From: Carettochelys insculpta
Taxonomy: Eukaryota; Chordata; Testudines; Carettochelyidae
Direction: 5' to 3'
Assembly (NCBI RefSeq): GCF_033958435.1
Contig: NC_134138.1
Span: forward strand, 187,213,298-187,277,297
Length of the DNA stretch: 64,000 bases
Shown: positions 12,190 through 23,249 of the stretch, one piece after another
How the letters are laid out: each line of letters starts with the position of its first letter
Numbering within the stretch: position 1 is the first letter of the stretch
The notes under the pieces: generated by a model
Database searches by the model: none
Seen by the model: the letters and a program-made list of their open reading frames with translations, nothing else
Told to the model about the DNA's origin: nothing
Translations under genes and position numbers: made by a program

Positions 12190-12390
12190 GTGAGTCCAGG
12201 ACTCACTGTGCTAAGCATTGTACAAACATATTGTAAGAGCCACTGTCTTGAAGACCTTCATGTCTGAAGACACAAGTAGAATAAAGGGTCAGAGAAGAAG
12301 TGGCAGCTCAAAGAGGTGAAATAACTTACCCAGTGTCACAGGGCAAGGCAGTTGCAAAGCCAACAATAGAACTCAAACCTGTTTATGGTT
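12190..12390 (+). repeat. MIR/L2-like relic
   Basis: ccaggactcactgtgctaag, cattgtacaaacatattgta, then aagaggtgaaataacttacc and cagtgtcacagggcaaggca resemble the widespread gtgctaagcactgtacaaac / gaggttaagtgacttgccca blocks of ancient amniote SINE/LINE ends. Confidence 0.55.
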
Positions 12391-13269
12391 CTCTGTCCCT
12401 TCATCACTGAACAAGCACCCAAATTTGGTGCAACTCTGAGTAGTCCCACTGACTTTTCCACTCCCCTCACTGTGGCAGCCTCAGGAAACACATCTGCTAG
12501 CAATTCTTGATTAAAACAAATCTCTGAATGTTAGTTTTTGGCAATAGGCTTTTTAGCTAGCTGACAAATTTCTTTCTATACTTGGTTTTCATTTGTTTAA
12601 AAGCCTTGGCGGAGGCCAGTGTCTCTACCCTCTTCAGGTAAGTTGTGCCTTTCAAAACAGTGGGTCCAAAATCACAAGCAAAGGACCCAGTTTTTGGGCT
12701 GAAAGCAAGTATGCTACATGTTCCAAAGATTTTCACTCAAAATCTGTGCTAATCACAAAAATGTATGGAACGGTTAATGAAGATGAGAGCTCTTTTGAAT
12801 GACATCCAGCCCCGTTAGACTGATGCATTTTGACAATTGTGCATTTCAAAGGGGTAAAAATATATGGTCAGGTTGGTCTTTCAGTTAGAAAATAAAAGTG
12901 TGTAAGTTGGTGGGAGACGAAGAAAACTTAACATGATTCACTATGCTGAATCATTCCCTCTAAGAGGGGTTTAATAGCAAAGTGATGCAAGGCACCCTGT
13001 CTGGAACCCTGCACTGAGATCCAGAGCCGGGAGACTCATCTACACAAGGGTCTCCTTTGTACACAGAAAGGCGCCTTTAGAGAGAACAGCTGATCCATTG
13101 CACTCCCACCAGCTCCTACAGGACTTCTGCAAGAGGATGATGCTGTGCAGAGTGCCACCACACTTGGGCTTGACCTTCTAAGGCTTGAGGTCCTCTTTTA
13201 TCAACCAGATAAGTACAGTACAAGGCAGCAGCAACCCCCCACTGCCTCCTGTCTCAGCTCTGATCTAGA
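12391..13269. other. Unassigned intergenic DNA
   Basis: No gene, RNA or clear repeat between the MIR-like relic and the CR1 terminus. Confidence 0.6.
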
Positions 13270-13480
13270 GGCTAGGTCCATCAATGGCTATTAGCTAGGG
13301 TAGGCAGGGATGGTGTCCCTAGACTCTCTTTGCCTGAAGCTAGGAATGGGTGACAGAGGCTGGACCACTTGTTCTGTTCATTCTCTCTCAGACACCTGGC
13401 ATTGGCCACTGTCAGAAGACAAGATCCTAGGCTAGATGGACCTTTGGTCTGACCCTTGTGGCCAATCTTATGTTCTGATG
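13270..13480 (+). mobile_element. CR1 LINE 3' terminus
   Basis: It runs from gctaggtccatcaatggcta to ctagatggacctttggtctg and ends cttatgttctgatg, the typical CR1 tail. It lacks the upstream part present in the copy at 915. Confidence 0.85.
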
Positions 13481-15850
13481 ACCTGGAGGGAGTGACCATT
13501 TGGAGGTTTGCTGAGTCTCCCTGTTCATTCAGTTCTTAGCCTCCTTCTTAGTGTCAGTCCCAGCACAATCAACATATTCTGAGACTGGGGGTTGTATATA
13601 TCCTCTTCTGCCCATGCAGTAAGGCAGACATGTACTAACTGTGCCATATCCAGAAATAAAAATATTACCCTAACTTACTGTGCAATGTACAGTGGAATCA
13701 ACTAAGGATTGATGGACCAAGAAGGTGCCTATTCAAAACAGGGACTTTCCTCCTGATCAACAGCATGCAGAGAACTATTTATTGCTTCAGTTGTAATGAA
13801 AGAGCTACCAGAGCTCAAGCACTTATGTGCCACAGCTCAAGCTTTTTTCTTCCATAACTGATGCAGCAAGACTGGAGGTGCTAGGGCTATTAACTGCCAG
13901 GCCTAGAGGTGCCAGGGCTCAGCTCCGGAAAGCACTTGCACAAATTAAGTACTGGAACTATCTAAATCTTTATGTCCACTGTATTTAGGGCTTTCTCTTT
14001 GTTTTTTAAGATCATAAGTTCAGATTTTGTTTACCCTGTTTTACCTGGGAGGTGCAATGGGCAACTGGAAAACTAGGAAGATTAACACATCATGAGCCAG
14101 TGAAACCCAGTTGAAAGGTAAAAGGATTTTTATTCACTATGTCTATAAATTCTTCTGTTCTTTATTAACCTCTATTTAACTCATGAACTGTAAGCACTGG
14201 GCCAAAGCTTTGTTAAAGCTTCAACATGCCTACTTTTTCAGTTAAAAGCTGGGAAAGCTCAAAATACTTTGTATAACCCCCAGGGAGCCATCCATCAAAA
14301 CAGGAGAGGTAAGGCTTTATTTTCCACCCCAAGATGAAACAGGAAAGGAATTAATGTAGACTTTAGATACGCAACATAAAGTAAAAAAGGGCACAGTCTC
14401 CATGAAGTATTTGGAAAGCCTTGTGCCTTAATTATAATTTAGGTTTTAAGCATTTAGCCAAGGAAGAAGTTTACATTCTTTGAGGCTTCCTTGATGCTTT
14501 ATCAAGTGAATCCAATGAGAAAACAGGCACCAACTTTCTGGACTGAGCTCACAGATGTAAGAGCTGTACACTCTGGTCCTAACCTAAGTATGCACTTAAC
14601 ATCAAGCATCTGAGTAGCTCCACTGAAGTCACTTAAGGTGTTTTGTAGGGCTGAGGCCAGCATGCTCAGAATCTTGCACAACTGAGCCCTGTATGTCTGA
14701 GCTGATTAAACTCTTTCCAGCTCCCATACCATGAAAGCCTGCGCAAAGCCAAGAAAAGTCCTGTAAAAATTGATTGGTAGGCAGAGGGCAAGGGTGTGAG
14801 TGGTCTAGTTTGGAAGCAGTTTATGGAATCTGGTCCTAGATTTCTTGTAAATTTAATCAAAGAAGAAAGATAACTCAGCAGCTAATGTCTGCTCATGTTG
14901 TAGTTTCTCTTTTTAAAAAAAATAGAGCAAAAGAGCATTCATGAAACTCCATTTAAGCAAATAAGAATATGTACTATTCTTAAAAAAAGAACTGTTGTGT
15001 CTATTATACAGCCAAGTCAAAGTTCATTACATAAATACACCTATGGTATATACCCGCAAACCTCCTAATCCAAGAATTCCTCATCTTGCAGGGATACAAT
15101 TGGCAACAGAGATATCTAAGTAATAACCGGAGCCTATGAAAGTGTGTTAATTGTGTTCCTGTTTTTCTCTGAATAAACTCTAAAATGTGCATGCTAGGTA
15201 GAGTGAACCTCTCCCTCTCTTGGTCTGTTCCTTGTCAATTCACATCAGTTTAAGGTCAAAAAAGCTAATAGGGAACAAGGCACTGCAGCATTTGAACTCA
15301 ACCTTGCTTTCCTGAGGAATAAACTGACAATTAGTACAAGGATCAGCATCAAAAAAGAGCAACCCAGCATGAAGTCTGTATAATTAGTCATATGAACTGA
15401 GGGCTTCCCCTTCACTTCCTCACGAACACATGCCTGTCAGATCTTATACAAAAAGACTTCTCTCTCTAACATAATATTGAAATGAGGTTGAGAACAAGTA
15501 GGCCCATTTGAACACTTGGATTCAACAAGCACCTTTGTTACTGCAACACCCAAGTCTGTGCAAACACATTTGTTTGCAAGATAATTTCCAGACACTTGTT
15601 TTGCAGCTCAGTTGCAGGACATTTCCTTCTTCTCCAAACAAATTACAAATTGGCCCAGTTCTTATCACGCATCCACTCATTTTAATAACTTTACTTATGT
15701 TGATGGAAAACTGAGCACGATGGAAAAATTTGAGATGAAAGCTGGATGAGAGGCCTCTAATCCCAGAGAACTGTGTTGTTCAAGTGACTGCGTATTTCTA
15801 CTCTCTTCCTTTCCATTTTGATTTCTTCCTTTAGTGTTGCATTGACAGTC
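13481..15850. other. Unassigned intergenic DNA before the Harbinger transposon
   Basis: 2.4 kb of AT-rich DNA with no recognisable gene or repeat. Composition changes sharply at the transposon end (15854). Confidence 0.65.
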
Positions 15851-16289
15851 TTTAGCCGTGTCTACACGTGCACGCTACTTCGAAGTAGCGGTACTAACTT
15901 CGAAATAGCGCCCATCACGGCTACCTGTGTCGGGCGCTATTTCGAAGTTAACTTCGACGTTAGGCGGCGAGACGTCGAAGTTGCTAACCCCATTAGGGGA
16001 TAGGAATAGCGCCCTACTGCAACGTTCAACGTCGAAGTAGGGACCATGTAGTCGTTGCGCGTCCCGCAACGTCGAAATTGCAGGGTCCTCCATGGCGGCC
16101 ATCAGCTGAGGGGTTGAGAGACGCTCTCTGCAGCCCCTCAGCTCAATGGTGGCCGCGTGGAGCGGCCCCTTAAAGGTCCCCTCCCCCTCCCTTCCTGTGC
16201 AGGAAGCTGAGGGAACGTGCAGGCGGCAGCCCAGACACGCGGCCAGCCTGCACGTTCCTCAGCCAGCACAGACAGCCACCCCAGCTGTG

Positions 16290-18348
16290 ATGGCTGCCCG
16301 GCAGCCCCCCCAGCGCCCCCAGGGGACCCCCCCCAAGGGGAGCCAGGGCAGCCAGCCCACCCAGAAGGGCAGCCAGGCTGGCAAGCGGCAGCGGGGCCCC
16401 TCCTGGATGGAGGCCGAGCTGCGGGACCTGCTGGGGCTCTGGAGCGAGGAGGAGGTGCTCCAGGTAATGGGGAGCAAGAGGCGGAACACGGAAGCATTCG
16501 CTCGGCTGGCCGACGGCCTGGCTGCCCGGGGTCACCCTGCCCGCACTCCTGATCACGTCAGGAGTAAGGTGAAGGAGCTGCGGCAGGGTTACTCCCAGGC
16601 CCAGGATGCAGCCAGCCGATCCAGGGCCGCCCCCGTCACTTGCCCCTTTTACAGGGAGCTCAGGGACATCCTGGGCCCCCGGCACACCTCCTCCCCTCTG
16701 GCCACCCTTGATACTTTGGCCGACAAGCCCCAGCAGGCCCTGCAGCCGGAGTCCGCACCAGAGGCAAGCCCCGCACCCCGGGGGCCCCCCCGGAGCCCAC
16801 CCCCAGGCCATCGCGGCAGGAGGAGGAGGAGGAGGAGGAGGGGGGCTCCTCCTCCACAGAATCCGGGCTGCAGATCCTCCTCCTGCCCTCCCGTAGCAGC
16901 AGGCAGGCCTCCGCCCCCGGGGATCTCCGGACCGTGGGAGTGGACCGACAGGTATGTACCCCCCTCTGGTGTACACCCCTGGGCTTGAGGAGCGGGGGGT
17001 AATAGATATGTGTCCAGGGCCCCCCACATGCTCACATGGCCATGGCCCCAAGGACAGCAGGGCCATGTCCCTCACAGCAGTGCATCAGCCCCTGCCCCCC
17101 CGCACCCCGCACTTCAGTGCCATGCCCCATCCCCGGGGCAGGGGGGAGCGGAACCTCGAGGGGCCCCCGGGCGGAGGGGGTTGGACACCCCGCAGCAGCA
17201 GCAGCATGTGTTGGAGTGGGGGGAGTGCAAAAGGGAGACTCAGGCTAGATATGAGCAACAAGAGCCGAATAGCTCCCAGGGGCAAAGGATGATCGTGGGG
17301 CTACAGCTGGCAGGTGACACCTCTGCCCTGAACAAAGAGGAGGGAGGAGCCGAGCTGGCTTTGAATTGGAGCAGGAGGGCGGGGGCCACAGGTAGAGGCT
17401 AGGGGAAGGGAGAGCTGGAAGGCAGCCAGCCTGTGGAGGAGGAAAGCTGCATCCCAGAGGGGCACCCCTTGGGGTCTTCTCCCCAGGACGGGTTGGAAGG
17501 ACTGTCTCTTCCGACAGCTGGTGCTGTCACTCCTGGGAGAAACTGGGCATCTGTGGCCTAAGAAACCTCTCCTGTCAGACCCTGCGGAGTGAAGTGAGAG
17601 TCGCTCCCACCAGGGGACGGGGTGCAGTGCAGGGGGACCCCTGAACCCCATCCATCACAGCAGCATCTCCCGGGGACGGGGATGGGGAACCTGCAGCACA
17701 GGGCTGGGGGGACAAAGGCCACGGCTCGGGGCCCACACTAACGCCTGCCTCCATTCTTCTTCCCCCCCTCCTCTCCTGTGTCCCGCAGCTGCACCATCGG
17801 AAGGACCGGAAGAGAGCGCCGGTGAGGCATCAGTGGTCCCAGAGACCCCTCCGGGGCCATCGCTCCAGGCAAGCCCCTCGGCCGAGGACCGACCGGCCCC
17901 ATGGCGGGCTAGACGGCGGACCACGCGCCACCACCAGCCGACGGCGACGGACCCCCAGCTGCTGGCCATCCACCATCGGCAGCTGGAGGTCGCGGAGCAG
18001 CACCTGCAGCTGCAGGAGCGGGCGCTGGCCTGGTGCCAAGAGGCATGGGGGGCCTACATGGAGACTTTCAACCGCCTGGTGGACTACCTGGCCCCGCATG
18101 CCGCGCCGGCCGCCGCAGCACCCGACGTGCCTGCTCCACCCGCTGCACCACCAGCTGCTCCGCCCGTCGCCGTCCCGTCCGCTGTCGCCCCGCCACTCAC
18201 CGCCAAGGGCTGGAGCGCCGAGGGACCCCTGGAGCCAGCTGAGACTCGCCGGGCATATCTTCCAGTCCGCCCCGCCCCCAGCCAGCCCCGGACAGGGCTG
18301 CGGCCGCGGCGGGGCTCCCAGCCGCCCACGCCCAGTGCCGGACTTTAG
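16290..18348 (+). pseudogene. Myb/SANT-like accessory protein of the Harbinger element, probably frameshifted
   Basis: Exon 1 (16290-16951) starts at MAARQPPQRP and encodes a Myb/SANT-like (trihelix-type) domain: GPSWMEAELRDLLGLWSEEE, then RRNTEAFARLADGLAARGH and RSKVKELRQGY. After about 16770 this frame turns into Arg/Pro-rich text. The neighbouring frame reads a Glu run, then SSSTESGLQILLLPSRSSRQ, as expected for this family. A one-base change in the C/G homopolymer run at 16771-16792 would explain the switch. Exon 2 (17789-18348, acceptor cccgcag) encodes APSEGPEESAGEAS, a coiled-coil-like LEVAEQHLQLQERALAWCQE and a Pro/Ala tail ending in TAG. The phase across the 837-bp intron is not clean either. 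Such partners bind transposon ends and carry the transposase into the nucleus. A sequencing error in the homopolymer is possible. Confidence 0.7.
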
Positions 18349-18520
18349 GGGCGAGGGGCCCGGGATGTGGCCCCCCCTTGTATATAATTGGGACTTATTA
18401 TTTTGTGCCCCCCATTTGCCCCGCCCCCCCCATGTAAATAGTTCTCCCCTTTATCATCCCTGGTTTTCTTTTTATTACTGAACACACTTTTTTATTACTA
18501 TTGTTTTATTTGTACATATT

Positions 18521-19147
18521 GGCTACGTCTACACATGCAGCCAACATCGAAATAGGCTATTTCGATGAATAACGTCTACATGTCCTCCAGGGCCGGCAAC
18601 GTCGATGTTCAACTTCGACGTTGCTCAGCCCAACATCGAAATAGGCGCAGCGAGGGAACGTCTACACGTCAAAGTAGCACACATCGAAATAGGGATGCCA
18701 GGCACAGCTGCAGACAGGGTCACAGGGCGGACTCAACAGCAAGCCGCTCCCTTAAAGGGCCCCTCCCAGACACAGTTGCACTAAAAACACAAGATACACA
18801 GAGCTGACAACTGGTTGCAGACCCTGTGCCTGCAGCATAGATCCCCAGCTGCCGCAGAAGCAGCCAGAAGCCCTGGGCTAAGGGCTGCTGCCCACGGTGA
18901 CCATAGAGCCCCGCAGGGGCTGGAAAGAGAGCATCTCTCAACCCCCCAGCTGATGGCCGCCATGGAGGACCTGGCAATTTCGACGTTGCGGGACGCGGAT
19001 CGTCTACACGGTCCCTACTTCGACGTTGAACGTCGAAGTAGGGCGCTATTCCTATCTCCTCATGAGGTTAGCGACTTCGACATCTCGCCGCCTAACGTCG
19101 AAGTTGGTGCCGCTACTTCGAAGTAGCGTGCACGTGTAGACGCAGCC
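18521..19147 (+). mobile_element. Harbinger-family MITE nested inside the autonomous element
   Basis: The ends ggctacgtctacacatg and, reversed, ggctgcgtctacacgtg are flanked by ATT on both sides (18518-18520 and 19148-19150). Its left 270 bp matches the right end of the host transposon and its right 260 bp matches the host's left end. It is therefore an internally deleted derivative of the same family inserted in opposite orientation. It sits between the convergent 3' ends of the Myb-like and transposase genes and interrupts neither. Open frames in it are shadows shared with the copy at 49953. Confidence 0.9.
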
Positions 19148-19370
19148 ATTACTTTGGTTCCACACATGTTGTATATAGTTTGTTCTTGTTTTATTTATAG
19201 TTAAAAAAAAAAGTTCTAAAAGAAAAAGCAGTTTAAGTTCAGCCACAAGTGCGTGCTGTCATTTGTCCAGGAAAAGTGGTAGGGGGGTGCGATTGGGTGC
19301 TCCATGGTGTGGGCGTTGGGGCAGGGAGTGTGGTAGAGGAAGGGGCGGGCAGTGGGGGGCCTGTCAGAGT

Positions 19371-20887
19371 TCACCCCGCGGCCTCATCATCGAAGTGGGC
19401 CCGCAGGGCCTCCCGGACCCGGGTCCCTTCGGGGTCCACCTGCCGACTGGGGGCAGCGGGTGGCTGCACGTCGGCCCTGCCGGCCTCCACAGCCCAGCCC
19501 TGGAAAAAGGTCTCCCCCTTGCTCTCCATCAAATTGTGCAGGGCGCAGCAGGCACCCACAATCAGGGGGATGTTGTTGGGGCCCGCATCCAGGCGGGTCA
19601 GGAGACATCTCCAGCGTCCCTTCAGGCGGCCAAATGAGCACTCCACCACCTGGCGCGCGTGGTTCAGGCGCTGGTTGAAGCACTCCTGGCTAGCGGAGAG
19701 ATGGCCCGTGTACGGGTGCATGAGCCAGGGCCGGAGGGGGTATGCCGCATCTGCAATGACGCAGAGGGGCATGGTGGTGTCCCCCAGAGGGATCTCCCAC
19801 TGGGGGATGTAGGTCCCCGCCTCCAGCCGGCAGCACAGGCCCGAGTTCCGGAAAACCCGGGCGTCGTGGGTGCTGCCAGGCCAGCCCACATAAATGTCCT
19901 GGAAACGGCCCCGGCTGTCCACCAAGGCCTGGAGGACGACAGAATGGTAGCCCTTGCGATTGATGTAGCGTCCTCCACTGTGATGCGGGGCGCGGATGGG
20001 GATGTGAGTCCCATCCAGAGCCCCGAAGCAATTGGGGAAGCCCAGGGTGGCAAAGGCCGTGATGGTGGCATCTGGGTCCCCCAGCCTCATGAGCCTGTGC
20101 AGGAGCATGGCATTGATGGCACGCACAACCTGCAGGGAAAGCACATGGGACAGCACCAATGAGGGGTGAGCAGGGTGTGCGTGGCCCTGCCCTGCCCTCC
20201 CCTCCCCTCCCCTGCCCTGCCCTGCCCTGCCTGGGCCCCCCTCCCCTCCCCTCCCCTCCCCTCCCCTGCCCTGCCCTCCTCTGCCCTCCTCTGCCCTGCC
20301 CTGCCCTCCTCTGCCCTGCCCTGCCCTGCCCTGCCCTGCCCTGCCCTCCCCTGGCCTCCCCTCCCCTCCTCTGCCCGGGCCCCCCTCCCCTGCCCTGCCC
20401 TCCCCCCGTGGGTTCTCTTACCTCCATGAGGACAGCCCTGACAGTGGCCTTGCCAACACCAAACTGCTGCCCCACGGATCGGTAGCTGTCGGGAGTGGCC
20501 AGCTTCCAGGCAGCGATGCCGACCCGTTTCTCCACTGTGAGGGCACGCCACATGGTGGTGTCCTGGTGCCTGAGTGCGGGGGTGAGCCACTGGCACAGGT
20601 CCATAAATGTCTGCCGGCTCATCCTGAAGTTCCTGAGCCAGCGGTCGTCGTCCCACTCCCCAAGCACCAGCTGCTCCCACCAGTCGGTGCTGGTGGGGTA
20701 GCTCCACAGCCGCCGGCGTGTGAGGCGGGGGTGGGGGCGGGGTGCTGCAGGGTTGGGGGTTGAGCCCTGCTGCCCTGGGGGCAGCTCCTCCTCCGGTGTA
20801 GCAAGGAGGTGCTCAGCTGCCTCCCGCATGGCATGGATCAGGGCGAGCCCTGCTCCTGCCGGGAGGGCTGGATGGACCTCTGGCGGC

Positions 20888-20926
<39 letters not shown>

Positions 20927-20934
20927 GGGTCCAT
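19371..20934 (-). CDS. PIF/Harbinger transposase (HARBI1-like, DDE), two exons, apparently intact
   Basis: Exon 1 is 20934-20422 (171 codons, donor GTAAGAG) and exon 2 is 20129-19371 (252 codons plus TGA, acceptor CCCTGCAG). They join in phase 0 to give 423 residues. Residues 4-15 are polyglutamine. An N-terminal helix-turn-helix-like segment reads SYRSVGQQFGVGKATVRAVL (about 150-169). The catalytic domain carries the DDE triad at Asp210 (FGALDGTHIP), Asp298 (VIADAAYPL) and Glu334 (VVECSFGRLKGRW). The 35-residue spacing between the last two is typical of PIF. GWPGSTHDARVFR (253-265) and the ALHNL motif follow the family. It should cut and paste the element and its MITEs, together with the Myb-like partner. 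No stop or frameshift was seen, so it may be functional. The 292-bp intron is a G-rich minisatellite. Confidence 0.92.
20180..20410 (-). repeat. CCCTG/CCCTC minisatellite filling the transposase intron
   Basis: Over about 220 bases the plus strand is a nearly pure array of CCCTG, CCCTC and CCTCTG units. On the transposase sense strand this is GGGCA/GGGGA, so the pre-mRNA intron is strongly G-rich. It lies wholly between the donor at 20421 and the acceptor at 20130. Long open frames through it (RAGQGRAGQG-like) are artefacts of the repeat. Confidence 0.9.
20889..20925 (-). repeat. (CTG)n run coding polyglutamine in the transposase N-terminus
   Basis: Twelve tandem GCT/CTG units read as CAG codons on the minus strand give residues 4-15 of the transposase. 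Length is likely to vary between copies and alleles. Confidence 0.9.
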
Positions 20935-21409
20935 GCCTGCGTCACCCGGGGTCTGTGTGCCTATGGCTCCTCAGACCGCATGCTGTGCAGGCTGAGTGTG
21001 TCTGGGAGGGGCCCTTTAAGGGAGCGGCTAGCTGTTGCCCCGGAAGCGCTAGTCCGCCCGTTGACCCTGTCTGCAGCTGTGCCTGGCATCCCTATTTCGA
21101 TGTGTGCTACTTTGGCGTGTAGACGTTCCCTTGCTGCACCTATTTCGATGTTGTGCTGCGCAACGTCGAAGTTGAACATCAACGTTGCCAGCCCTGGAGG
21201 ACGTGTAGACGCTATTCATTGAAATAGCCTATTTCGATGTTGCTACATCGAAATAAGCTATTTCGATGTAGGCTTCACGTGTAGACGTAGCCTTTAAGAC
21301 CAAAGCCTCTGATGTACCCCTACAATACAGAAAACAAGGGGAAGTAGCAGTGAAAGTTCCCCTTATTTATTATTACTAGTATTACTTCTTGTTTCTTTGC
21401 TAATTCGGC

Positions 21410-21520
21410 ATCACAGTAATGCCTAGCAGTTTCACCTGCGCTTGGGGTCCCATTGTGCTAAGTACTGTGTGACTGCATAGTAAGACACAGTCCCTGACCT
21501 CATTTTGAACTCTAGAGCCC
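21410..21520 (+). repeat. MIR/L2-like relic just outside the Harbinger element
   Basis: ggggtcccattgtgctaagt, actgtgtgactgcatagtaa and acacagtccctgacctcat are decayed versions of the same ancient repeat end as at 12190. Confidence 0.45.
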
Positions 21521-22839
21521 CAATCCTGCAATAAGGGTTGTCCAGAATAAATGATCGGCTACTTAACAATGCTGGTGTAGTTAAAGAGAGACCCCCTCAC
21601 ACAAACTTGGGTGTATGCAGTTATATTTGTAATAAGGAGCCTTCTATACAGATACAACTTACTCCTGCCAGGGAATAAGATATGCCACCATAAGGCACCT
21701 TATACAGATATAATGGTATCCGTCTTAAGAGCTGTACCGGAGGAAAGGCAATCCCACGCCCAATATGAAATAGATGTATTGATACAAATACTGTGCCTAG
21801 ATCAGACCTCAGATCCATGCAAGCAGAGCCCTGCAGCTGCACAGAGTCCCATTGACTTCAAAGCAGCTCCTAATAGGTTCTGGGGTCAACGTGCACCAAA
21901 TTCATTATAGACCGTAGCCTGGAATTCAGTGATCTCTTTGAAACAGCCACCATGGTGCCTCTTCTGTTGGTTTCTACAATACTGCAACGTTATTGGACTC
22001 ACACTAGGTTTTTGTTCCACATAGGCCACTAAAGAGCCATCAGATCTTTTGGTCACTAGTATCAACCTGAGATTTGATATAGTTGCATGTTCTGAGAATA
22101 TCTGTATAACTCTAAATGTGTGTCCTATGAGGAACATCAATTGTATACTGAGATGTCCCCTGCCCTCCCAAATTTTCATGGAGAGGATAAAGCTTTATAC
22201 ACAACAGCATATTAATTTTACTGTATCAGAGGAGATGACTGAGCTTAAGCCAGGCTGCCTTCAGAAAGTAAAGCTGGAATGTTTAGCTGACCTTTCTCTT
22301 TCTCTGCTGTGGATGGCCTTTCCAGAAGCAATCTCTCCTTCCTCCCAAATACAAGGTATGTGTCATCAAGCATCACCCTTACATACTCCGAACATAGGAG
22401 TACTGACAGAAAACACTGTCTTGTTGCAGTTTTGCCTAGCAAATACTTGTGAAAGAGACAAAAGTAGAAACAAATCTAAAGTGTTGAGAGATGCCACGGC
22501 TTAGGAGGTGTCTCTTGGGGAGGGGTGTTTGCTAATGAAATAGCCCCCCAAATATTTGGAGTAGTGTCCTGACTGTTTTTCCCTCCCACACATCTCTTCC
22601 ACTTATTAATTAACTGAATTGAAATGGTCTGCCTTGAAGAAGCATGTGTTTTCTATAAGAATCAGACACTTGCTGCCACATTTTCTCTGAAGAGCACTGT
22701 GGAACACAGGACCCATGTATTAACACTCCAGAAGTCCATCTCTGCATGGTTTCTGGGATGTCCTGCTCCTCTTAACAGCTACCAGCAGTGTCCTCTGGCT
22801 TAAGGAAACTGCCTTGAAGCACTGCTCATTCAGCTGGGG
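21521..22839. other. Unassigned intergenic DNA
   Basis: Open frames at 21611-21910 and 22049-22504 have no recognisable domain. A fragment tcccattgacttcaaagcag near 21847 belongs to the small dispersed motif also seen at 9215. Confidence 0.6.
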
Positions 22840-23249
22840 CAGGGGTCAGCAACCAAAAGAGCAAGATGAAAACATTTTTTCGAATTTGGCAAAAAACTCT
22901 ATAATTTAGGAACTGCAGTGCATGTGAATAGGACATAGTCCTTAATAAATAACGTCAAACCAGACTTTTTTAACCCCTATTTTACGAACAACTTTCACAC
23001 ACATCCCACAATGCACTGCACATACTAAAGAGGGAGTTATCCAGTGCTTAGAGATCACATATTGTTTGGTATTTAAATATGAGTTTTGTTCATTGTCGGG
23101 CTTTTAGATGTTCCCTGAAATATCAAAAATATTCAGGAGGGTTTTTTTTTTGTTTTGTTTTTTTCACTTTGCAATTATACCATTGGGAACCACAAAGAAG
23201 TCCTTAAAGAGCCACATGTGGCTCCAAAGTCACAGCTTGGAGACCTCTG
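22840..23249. mobile_element. hAT-type non-autonomous element (caggggtcagcaacc family)
   Basis: It begins caggggtcagcaacc and ends in a degraded gacctctg. The interior shares gtccttaataaataac, gatcacatattgtttg, ctttgcaattataccattgg and aaagagccacatgtggctcc with the longer copy at 62836. The 8-bp flanks are no longer alike. Confidence 0.7.

Larger units (their letters stand above)
15854..21292 (-). mobile_element. Autonomous PIF/Harbinger DNA transposon (5.4 kb, two genes, nested MITE)
   Basis: The ends are inverted repeats: agccgtgtctacacgtg on the left and, reversed, ggctacgtctacacgtg on the right. They are flanked by the 3-bp direct duplication TTT (15851-15853 and 21293-21295). Subterminal regions repeat TTCGA-containing motifs. 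Internally, a Myb/SANT-like gene (plus strand) and a DDE transposase gene (minus strand) converge. This is the standard two-gene make-up of PIF/Harbinger. A 627-bp MITE of the same family is inserted between the 3' ends of the genes. Base composition is far more GC- and CpG-rich than the flanks, so this is a transferred block. The transposase frame is intact; the Myb-like gene appears to carry a frameshift. Confidence 0.9.

Noticed and set aside
20087..20707. 206-residue minus-strand frame overlapping the transposase
   Set aside because: It is a shifted reading of transposase exon 1 and the minisatellite intron.
19690..20934. Single 414-residue minus-strand frame reading through the transposase intron
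   Set aside because: After residue 171 it reads the minisatellite and then a wrong frame of exon 2. The spliced model restores the full catalytic domain.
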